10,497 nt of DNA from Pseudobdellovibrionaceae bacterium (GTDB taxonomy: Bacteria; Bdellovibrionota; Bdellovibrionia; Bdellovibrionales; JAMPXM01): assembly GCA_016791465.1 (NCBI GenBank), contig JAEUWE010000388.1, positions 1 to 10,497 on the forward strand. Direction: 5' to 3'. The position numbers were made by a program, and so were the translations under genes. Below the pieces are notes generated by a model. It was not told the origin of the DNA, searched no databases, and saw nothing but the letters and a program-made list of their open reading frames with translations. Within the stretch, counting starts at the first letter, position 1. Each line of letters opens with the position of its first letter. Of the stretch, positions 5,621 to 10,497 are shown piece after piece.

Positions 5621-7738
5621 TTATCGACCAGCAGGCCCTGGACCACGAATATTTGCACGGGGAATCAGGGTGATCCGACGTGTTGTATTCTCTGCAACAC
5701 GGACACGGACCTCATCGGTGGCTTTGGTCAATGGATCAAAAACTCGAATTGTGACGTCCTGATCGGCGGGAATCACGACTCCGTTTGCAGGGCCACTTTG
5801 CGCGATGACTCGGCCATCAATTGAGATTTCGCCAGTGCCCATAACAGCAATATCAAGATAGGCCTTTCGATCTGCGCGCAGCGCCGCCGTTACAATGCGG
5901 CCAGCTTGGATCCGGACCTGCTCGTCGTACTTTAAATACCCTTGAAGTCTCAAGGTGAGAGCGATTTCTTCGCCGTCAGCAAGATTCAATGTTGCTGGAG
6001 TGAGTTCGCCTGAGGAGCGACCATTGATCAATATTTCAGCCCCAGGAGGTGTTGAAGTGATCGGTACCATAACCTTCTTCGGCCCGAGCTCAATCGGAAG
6101 CGGTTCGGGTGCTGATTTCCCAGTTCCCGTCGAAGCCTGTTCGGTTGGACCGGCAATGAGTTTACCGACCAACACATTGGCTTTGTCGGGATTTGTGAAG
6201 TACCAAATGCCGCCACCGAGGAACACACCGGCCACCATCAAAATCGCAACGATGCCGGCGGTGTTGGATGATTTTCGGTGATAGGAACTATTCTCGAGAC
6301 GAGAACGCGTTCCTGCATAGGTTCCGGGGGGAGTTCCACTGGGGCTTCCTGTTCCGCTGTAGGCTGTATTGAAGTTGCCCGCGGCTCCGTACGGATTGGC
6401 ACCACGCTTTTGCGGTTGATCGATTTTAAGGCCGGAGTCTCCGCGCGTTTCATTCGGATTTTTGGCTTCGATGATGTTTTCTTTGGCGCCCTCGCGAACT
6501 TCGAAGGGTGAAGTGGTCGGCGGCGCTTCTTCAGAGTTCGGTGCATTGGCGGGCGCGGCTTCCTTTTTTGGGCGGGGAGCCGGTCGTCGCTCGAGCTGTT
6601 TCTCGAGTTTAGCGCCTGGATTGTTCGGATGCGCAGTGATGCTCTTTTGCGTCGATGCAATCGAGTTGGGTGTGCCATCCATGCCGCCGTATGGCGCAAT
6701 CTTGTCGGTAACACCTTGGTAGGGTGTTTTCTTTGGTCGCATCAGCGCAGAAAAGTCAGTCTTTGCGTAGTCGAGAAGCTTGCGATGAGTTTCCTCAATC
6801 TCTTTAGCGAAAAGATCTTTCAGGAACTTTGCAAAATCGCCTTTGGAGAAGTCGGGATACTTAAGATTCAAGAAACGATGCAGGTCGCGATGGAAGTCTT
6901 CCGCGTTGCGGTAGCGAAGATTGCGATCTTTGGCGAGTGCTTTGGAGACAATTTTCTCAAGCTCTGGAGGAATATTCGCATTGAGCTTACGCAAAGGCTG
7001 AATATTGCACTCTTTAATTTTGCGCAGAATCTCAATCTCATTTTTTCCGACGAAGAGTCGGTCGTTGGCCAGAAGCTCCCAGAGAATAATCCCAAGCGAG
7101 AACACGTCTGTACGCTGGTCGACCTCTTGAGCGTCGGCCTGTTCTGGAGACATGTAGCCGAATTTACCCTTGAGAGTGCCGGCTCGCGTTGATTCGATTT
7201 GGGTCTCGGCTTTCGCGATGCCGAAGTCGACGACTTTAATTTCGCCGTCAAAGCTCAGCATGACGTTGTGCGGAGACATATCGCGATGAATGATGTTGAG
7301 CGGCTTGGCTGTTGCCGGGTTGAGGCAGCGGTGAGCGTGATCGAGACCTGCCGCAACTTCTTTGCAGATGTAGACGATGTGCTCGATCTCAAGCGCACGG
7401 TTGGCTTGCTTGGCCTTCGTCAGAATCTGTTTGAGGTTTCGCCCATTGACGAAGTCCATGGCGATGAAGAATTGGTTCTTCTCCATACCGAACTCGTTGA
7501 TGGTGACGATATTTGAATGTTGGAGATTGATTGCAATTGAAGCTTCGTCTTTGAACATGTCGACGAATTCGGGCTGCTCGGAGAATTGAGGGAGAATGCG
7601 TTTGATTGCGACGAACTTTCCCACGCCGCCGTGGCCGATACTTCGAGACAGATACACTTCGGCCATCCCGCCCATGGCGAGCTTCTCGAGAAGCACATAT
7701 TTTCCGAAGGTCTCAAATTTCGAAGGATCCACGATCAT
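5621..7738 (-). CDS. Membrane-anchored Ser/Thr protein kinase with C-terminal PEGA domain
   Basis: A 705-residue single-pass kinase. The catalytic domain (about 10-290) has the glycine loop AMGGMAEVY, Lys46 in FVAIKR, Glu65 (alpha-C), the HRD loop IHRDMSPHNVML with Asp153 and Asn158, DFG at 171-173 and SPE at 197-199, so all key catalytic residues are present. HRD is followed by MSPHN instead of LKPEN, a form common in myxobacterial and Bdellovibrio-type kinases. A Pro/Ala/Asn-rich linker follows (about 334-490), then one membrane helix (about 494-513). The C-terminal part should be periplasmic: one clear PEGA domain (about 554-622, TPPGAEILINGRSSG and LQGYLKY) and a second, degenerate PEGA-like repeat (about 624-692, with GEISIDGRV). 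PEGA domains are thought to bind surface or wall components, so the protein may sense the envelope. ATG 7738 is preferred: upstream codons overlap coaE, have unlike composition, and lie before the usual kinase start. Confidence 0.92.
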   Translation of the reverse strand: MIVDPSKFETFGKYVLLEKLAMGGMAEVYLSRSIGHGGVGKFVAIKRILPQFSEQPEFVDMFKDEASIAINLQHSNIVTINEFGMEKNQFFIAMDFVNGRNLKQILTKAKQANRALEIEHIVYICKEVAAGLDHAHRCLNPATAKPLNIIHRDMSPHNVMLSFDGEIKVVDFGIAKAETQIESTRAGTLKGKFGYMSPEQADAQEVDQRTDVFSLGIILWELLANDRLFVGKNEIEILRKIKECNIQPLRKLNANIPPELEKIVSKALAKDRNLRYRNAEDFHRDLHRFLNLKYPDFSKGDFAKFLKDLFAKEIEETHRKLLDYAKTDFSALMRPKKTPYQGVTDKIAPYGGMDGTPNSIASTQKSITAHPNNPGAKLEKQLERRPAPRPKKEAAPANAPNSEEAPPTTSPFEVREGAKENIIEAKNPNETRGDSGLKIDQPQKRGANPYGAAGNFNTAYSGTGSPSGTPPGTYAGTRSRLENSSYHRKSSNTAGIVAILMVAGVFLGGGIWYFTNPDKANVLVGKLIAGPTEQASTGTGKSAPEPLPIELGPKKVMVPITSTPPGAEILINGRSSGELTPATLNLADGEEIALTLRLQGYLKYDEQVRIQAGRIVTAALRADRKAYLDIAVMGTGEISIDGRVIAQSGPANGVVIPADQDVTIRVFDPLTKATDEVRVRVAENTTRRITLIPRANIRGPGPAGR

Positions 7739-7802
7739 TTCATCGGTTAACGAGCGATAACCCTTGAGAATTACGGGCTTGCGATTGTTGAACCGGACCG
7801 TT

Positions 7803-7820
7803 CCTAGACCATCCTCTAGG
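7803..7820. promoter_or_regulatory. CCTAGA-N6-TCTAGG dyad between the kinase gene and coaE
   Basis: CCTAGA (7803-7808) and TCTAGG (7815-7820) form a perfect inverted repeat with a 6-nt spacer, in the 123-bp region between the divergent starts at 7738 and 7862. It is a candidate binding site for a dimeric regulator of either gene. No known regulator is recognised, and a 6-bp dyad can occur by chance. Confidence 0.3.
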
Positions 7821-7849
7821 TCCTGCTGTTCCGATTCGGAGCAACGGGT

Positions 7850-7855
7850 TAGATT
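7850..7855 (+). promoter_or_regulatory. -10 box of coaE, predicted leaderless
   Basis: TAGATT lies exactly 6 nt before ATG 7862, so the expected transcription start is the A of the start codon. No good -35 hexamer is found 16-18 bp upstream, so support is the -10 box and its position only. Confidence 0.35.
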
Positions 7856-7861
7856 GTGCCT

Positions 7862-8482
7862 ATGCTTTGGATTGGTCTGACTGGCGGTATCGCAAGTGGT
7901 AAGTCGAGTGTAGCGCGCGTGTTTGTTCGCATGGGGATTCCCGTGGTGTCCGCCGATGTGTTGGCGCATGAGGTTCTGGAGCCGGGTTCAGAAGCAGTCG
8001 AACGGATCGTTGAGCTCTTTGGTCGCTCCGTACGGGCGAATGATGGTGGCATCGATCGCCATCGTCTTGGAGAGATCGTATTTGTCGACCCAACCGGTGC
8101 AAAGCTTCGCGCGTTGGAGCAGATCCTTCATCCTCAGGTTCGCAAGAAGGCCGACGAGTTGCGGCAAGAGTTGAGGCACAAAGGACATAGTGTTGCGGTG
8201 TATGAAGTGCCCCTTCTTTTTGAGAAGGATATGCAGGGGTTGTTTGATAAGATCGTTTGTGTTGCCGTTCGCCCTGAGGTTCAGGTGCAGCGTTTGGTTG
8301 CAAGAAACCACATTTCATCGGTCGAGGCGTATCAGCGAATTCGCAAGCAGGCCGATCTCAGTATGAAGCTCGCAGGGTCCGACATCGTGATTTGGAACAA
8401 TGGACAGACATCGGATCTAGAGCGTATCGCCGAGTCGGTCGCGCGGGATCTTCTCACCAGTTCCAAGCGACTCCAAAAGTAA
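7862..8482 (+). CDS. coaE: Dephospho-CoA kinase
   Basis: A 206-residue protein, the same length as E. coli CoaE. It phosphorylates the ribose 3'-hydroxyl of dephospho-CoA with ATP, the last step of coenzyme A synthesis, in the cytoplasm. Motifs: P-loop GGIASGKSS (8-16), SADVLAHEVLEPG (30-42) with catalytic-type Asp32, LHPQVR (89-94), and YEVPLLFEK (114-122) of the substrate-binding lid. ATG 7862 gives the normal opening MLWIGLTGG; a GTG two codons upstream (7856) is also in frame but would lie inside the predicted -10 to start interval. The gene is divergent from the kinase and its 3' end overlaps the convergent barrel gene by 29 bp. CoA made here is the co-substrate of the acyl-CoA synthetase at 3806-5572, a possible reason for the clustering (inference). 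Confidence 0.95.
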   Translation: MLWIGLTGGIASGKSSVARVFVRMGIPVVSADVLAHEVLEPGSEAVERIVELFGRSVRANDGGIDRHRLGEIVFVDPTGAKLRALEQILHPQVRKKADELRQELRHKGHSVAVYEVPLLFEKDMQGLFDKIVCVAVRPEVQVQRLVARNHISSVEAYQRIRKQADLSMKLAGSDIVIWNNGQTSDLERIAESVARDLLTSSKRLQK

Positions 8483-9095
8483 GAAGTGCCGCCATTCGCT
8501 CGGTGCTGACCGTGCCGTCCAGATCGAGGCGAAGTGTATAGGGATCAGAAATAGAATACTCAACGCCGCCCGACATGCGCAGCTGCCAATTCTTTAGTCT
8601 TAAAAAAGTGACCATCTGATCGCTTGGAACAATACGCACGCCGCCACCGAGTTTATGAAATCCACGCCAGCGTCCTTTGCCCACAACATTTCGGCTTGCA
8701 ATATGAATTGTACCGCTGCCATCGGATTGGAGATCGGCGCCCCCCTCGATGCCGCGAAGATCTTTGCGCGGAAACCAATACAAAATGGAGAGAATCGAAC
8801 CAGGACTACCGATGTCGTTAAACCGCTGTTCGATGCCGCCACGGACAGTGATCGATTGTCGGTAGCGGAAGTAGTAGGCCTGCGGATTTTGCGGTTTATT
8901 GCCGACCTCGGCGGGAGCGACTGACATCTCCACTTGCCCGGCACGCTCGAGTTCTTCGGTCGACGGAACTGTTGCTGGCTTCGGGGTGTCGAGAGAGTCT
9001 TCTGGAGATGGTGACGTCTTTGCTGCATGCGCAAGTTTCGGTGCAGTCGCCGTCAGTATACAGACTAAAGTCAGAGTGATCGCTCTGTGCATCAT
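8454..9095 (-). CDS. Small exported protein, probable outer-membrane beta-barrel
   Basis: A 213-residue protein with a clear signal peptide: MMHRAITLTLVCILTATAPK, cleavage likely after LAHA at residue 24. A Pro/Thr/Glu-rich low-complexity segment (about 25-70) precedes a region of amphipathic beta strands (YYFRYRQSITVRGGIEQRF, RMSGGVEYSIS, YTLRLDLDGTV, AALLTFGVAWNW). The chain ends in Trp, as expected for the C-terminal signal read by the BAM machinery. It is not a family I can name; a small 8-strand barrel or an assembly partner is possible. Start: two ATGs (9095, 9092), with the first 6 nt after a TACACT box, suggesting a leaderless mRNA. Its 3' end runs 29 bp into the 3' end of coaE on the other strand, so the tail including the terminal Trp codon lies within the overlap. 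Confidence 0.7.
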   Translation of the reverse strand: MMHRAITLTLVCILTATAPKLAHAAKTSPSPEDSLDTPKPATVPSTEELERAGQVEMSVAPAEVGNKPQNPQAYYFRYRQSITVRGGIEQRFNDIGSPGSILSILYWFPRKDLRGIEGGADLQSDGSGTIHIASRNVVGKGRWRGFHKLGGGVRIVPSDQMVTFLRLKNWQLRMSGGVEYSISDPYTLRLDLDGTVSTERMAALLTFGVAWNW

Positions 9096-9101
9096 GGGAA
9101 A

Positions 9102-9135
9102 AGTGTACCGGAAACTTTCGTTCCGGGACTACACT
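9102..9135. promoter_or_regulatory. Symmetric divergent promoter/operator element
   Basis: AGTGTA (9102-9107, TACACT on the minus strand) and CCGGAA (9108-9113) face TTCCGG (9121-9126) and TACACT (9130-9135), with a 3-nt interruption GAC in the right half. Each TACACT can be a -10 box for the gene it faces. The minus one lies 6 nt before ATG 9095; the plus one would start transcription near 9142, leaving a short leader that contains GGGAG (9150-9154) before ATG 9157/9160/9163. No clear -35 hexamer is seen on either side, so an activator or another sigma factor may be needed (inference). Confidence 0.4.
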
Positions 9136-9159
9136 AATTGTCGAACTTTGGGAGACATG

Positions 9160-10359
9160 ATGATGCATTTGACGAGATCGAAACGGCCGTTTGCGGCATC
9201 CGTTTTAAGCGTGTGTCTAGTTGTTGGACTTTTCGTGGATGGTCCATGTGCCGTTGCTGCGACTGGAGATGTTCAAGATTTTTCAATTCATCAACACGGG
9301 CAAACACCGCGGGCGCTGGGTATGGGCAATGCTTTCGTCGGTGTTGCCGATGATTTTGGCGCGATGTTTTATAATCCTGCTGGTCTGGCGCGACTACCAG
9401 AAGGTCAGACGAATCTTGAATTGATTCACGCGGGTCTTGATACGAAGTTTCCGGGTTTCTTTAACGATATTGATCGAGTCTCGAAGACAAACAATATCTC
9501 AGAGATGGTGCAGCTCTTAGAGAGCAACTATGGAAACCATTTTTCAGCGCGCATTGGTGCGCTAAACGCTTACCTTGTTCGTCCGCGCTGGGGGCTGGCG
9601 CTCATTCCTGTTGATCTCACACTCGAGTTGCGAGTGGCTCAATCGGTCGGTCCGCAACTGCAAGTTGTTGCGCATCAAGATACGACTTTGGCCTATGCGC
9701 GTGGATGGAACATCGCTGTCGATGGTGGAAAGCTTTCAATGGGGGCGACCGCGAAAGCCATTTATCGCGGCTATTTTAATAAATCGATTTCGGCGATTGA
9801 ACTCGCTTTCGACTCCAATATTTTGAAAGCGGAGGATGCCGCCGAAGGTATGACGGTCGATGGCGATCTTGGGATTCTGTACACGCCGCAGATTCCGACG
9901 TCGGGCTTCTTCTCATTTCTTAAGTACGCGAAGCCAACATTCGGCGCCACAGTACGAAATGTTGCGGATTACGGTTTCACTTCAAACTTTCATGTCATCG
10001 ATAAGTACTCGCGTGAGCCCAATCGCCTTGAACGCAGGTTTGATGTTGGATCGATGTATGAGCTTCCGGATTGGTGGATTTGGCGCTCGCGGATGATGTT
10101 GGACATTCGCGATATGGGACACACGAATTTCACTTTGCGCAAAGGCTTGCACATGGGAGCCGAGTTTTTATGGAAAGTGAAGTCGTGGTTTCAGGGCGGC
10201 TGGCGGGTTGGAGTTAATCAGGGATACTTCACAGCCGGCTTTAACGGTGACTTCGCGATGTTCCGCTTGGATCTCGTCACTTATGCGCAAGAGGTGGGGA
10301 CGACGGATACGCCGAAGGCGACGAGGATCTATATGGCGAAGATGTCGCTCGACTTCTAA
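9160..10359 (+). CDS. FadL/PorV-like outer-membrane beta-barrel protein
   Basis: A 399-residue exported barrel protein. Signal peptide: basic MMHLTRSKR, hydrophobic FAASVLSVCLVVGLF, cleavage likely after AVAA at residue 34. The mature N-terminus carries the motif of the OMPP1/FadL-PorV superfamily: PRALGMGNAFVGVADD (about 50-65), then AMFYNPAGLARLP (about 68-80). The rest alternates like barrel strands, and the chain ends in Phe (KMSLDF). FadL members admit long-chain fatty acids or other hydrophobic compounds; PorV-like members serve type IX secretion or have unknown roles. The length is slightly below typical FadL, and MMLDIRDMG near 312-320 resembles PorV/UPF0164-type relatives, so fatty-acid transport is not proven. 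Three ATGs in a row (9157, 9160, 9163) follow GGGAG at 9150-9154; the second or third has the better spacing. The frame continues upstream to 8899, but that part overlaps the divergent gene and has no signal peptide at its start. Confidence 0.8.
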   Translation: MMHLTRSKRPFAASVLSVCLVVGLFVDGPCAVAATGDVQDFSIHQHGQTPRALGMGNAFVGVADDFGAMFYNPAGLARLPEGQTNLELIHAGLDTKFPGFFNDIDRVSKTNNISEMVQLLESNYGNHFSARIGALNAYLVRPRWGLALIPVDLTLELRVAQSVGPQLQVVAHQDTTLAYARGWNIAVDGGKLSMGATAKAIYRGYFNKSISAIELAFDSNILKAEDAAEGMTVDGDLGILYTPQIPTSGFFSFLKYAKPTFGATVRNVADYGFTSNFHVIDKYSREPNRLERRFDVGSMYELPDWWIWRSRMMLDIRDMGHTNFTLRKGLHMGAEFLWKVKSWFQGGWRVGVNQGYFTAGFNGDFAMFRLDLVTYAQEVGTTDTPKATRIYMAKMSLDF

Positions 10360-10497
10360 ACTGGCCCACTATCGTGTGTTTTTTTGGGCTGATGAGCGGC
10401 GGCGACAGATCTTCGCTCGCGACAAGCTGTGCCCATCAGCACCGCACTTCGGGCGGCGAGCGCTCTCAGTTTAAGTTTTGATTGTGGTAAACGGAGT
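10360..10497. other. Non-coding end of window with inverted repeats; possible leader of a next gene
   Basis: No confident gene. A T7 run (10379-10385) follows only a very weak stem, so it is not a convincing terminator. Two 7-bp inverted pairs interleave: GCTGATG (10388-10394) with CATCAGC (10434-10440), and CGCTCGC (10414-10420) with GCGAGCG (10456-10462). GAGCGCTC at 10458-10465 is itself palindromic. A 29-codon frame (10392-10481) is open but has no ribosome binding site. AT-rich sequence near 10469-10490 followed by GGAG at 10493-10496 could be the promoter and ribosome binding site of a gene starting just outside the window. Confidence 0.3.

Noticed and set aside
6629..7192. 187-codon plus-strand ORF opposite the kinase
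   Set aside because: It is a shadow of the kinase reading frame; no domain, start context or composition supports it. The same applies to the other plus-strand frames between 3743 and 7589.
7739..7969. 77-codon N-terminal extension of the kinase frame
   Set aside because: It crosses the coaE start, is rich in His/Arg/Asn and unlike a kinase N-terminus, and the family usually begins a few residues before FGKYVLL; ATG 7738 fits.
7860..8318. 152-codon minus-strand ORF opposite coaE
   Set aside because: It is antisense to the well-supported coaE and rich in Arg, Pro and Gln, as expected for a shadow frame.
8899..9159. N-terminal extension of the FadL/PorV-like frame
   Set aside because: It is antisense to the first part of the divergent barrel gene; the real start is marked by GGGAG at 9150-9154 and a signal peptide.
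10362..10390. Intrinsic terminator after the FadL/PorV-like gene (T7 run)
   Set aside because: The only stem before the T-run is CAC/GTG (3 bp); a GCCCA/TGGGC pair would enclose the T-run inside its loop.
1..10497. CRISPR array, tRNA, rRNA, insertion sequence or integrase
   Set aside because: No regularly spaced repeats, tRNA-like cloverleaf, transposase or integrase motifs were seen.

Overview
The window looks like chromosomal DNA of a Gram-negative bacterium. The best guess is the Bdellovibrionota or another lineage formerly placed in the delta-proteobacteria. The reasons are three exported proteins that look like outer-membrane beta-barrels, a membrane-anchored Ser/Thr kinase with the GGMAEVY glycine loop and HRDxSPxN catalytic loop common in myxobacterial and Bdellovibrio-type kinases, and almost no Shine-Dalgarno sequences. 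This assignment is inference; there is no rRNA or other taxonomic marker here.

Layout, left to right. (1) 1-1485, plus strand: the 3' end of a beta-barrel protein, then an exported alpha/beta hydrolase. (2) 1491-3214: a cluster of related AAA_14/DUF4143 ATPase sequences. It holds a minus-strand pseudogene with a large internal deletion, a frame change and a nonsense codon; a short plus-strand relic that resembles the middle of the same family; a perfect 42-bp palindrome; and one intact plus-strand gene whose promoter overlaps the palindrome. (3) 3309-3689, minus: a small orphan membrane protein with a near-consensus promoter that predicts a leaderless mRNA. (4) 3806-7738, minus: a PEGA-domain Ser/Thr kinase followed 48 bp later by a long-chain acyl-CoA synthetase, probably co-transcribed. 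(5) 7862-8482, plus: coaE (dephospho-CoA kinase), divergent from the kinase across a 123-bp region with a CCTAGA/TCTAGG dyad. (6) 8454-9095, minus: a small exported barrel-like protein whose 3' end overlaps coaE by 29 bp. (7) 9160-10359, plus: a FadL/PorV-like outer-membrane protein, divergent from the previous gene across a symmetric element with a TACACT box facing each way. (8) 10360-10497: no confident gene; inverted repeats and a GGAG near the edge that may serve a gene outside the window.

Possible joint logic (inference): the acyl-CoA synthetase uses CoA, coaE makes it, and the protein at the right is distantly like fatty-acid porins. The middle and right of the window could therefore serve uptake and activation of exogenous fatty acids, with the adjacent kinase as a possible regulator. 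The ATPase cluster looks like an independent accessory locus. The signals most worth a second look are the decayed family copies around the palindrome, and the repeated placement of a TANNNT -10 box 6-7 nt before ATG, which suggests leaderless transcription.
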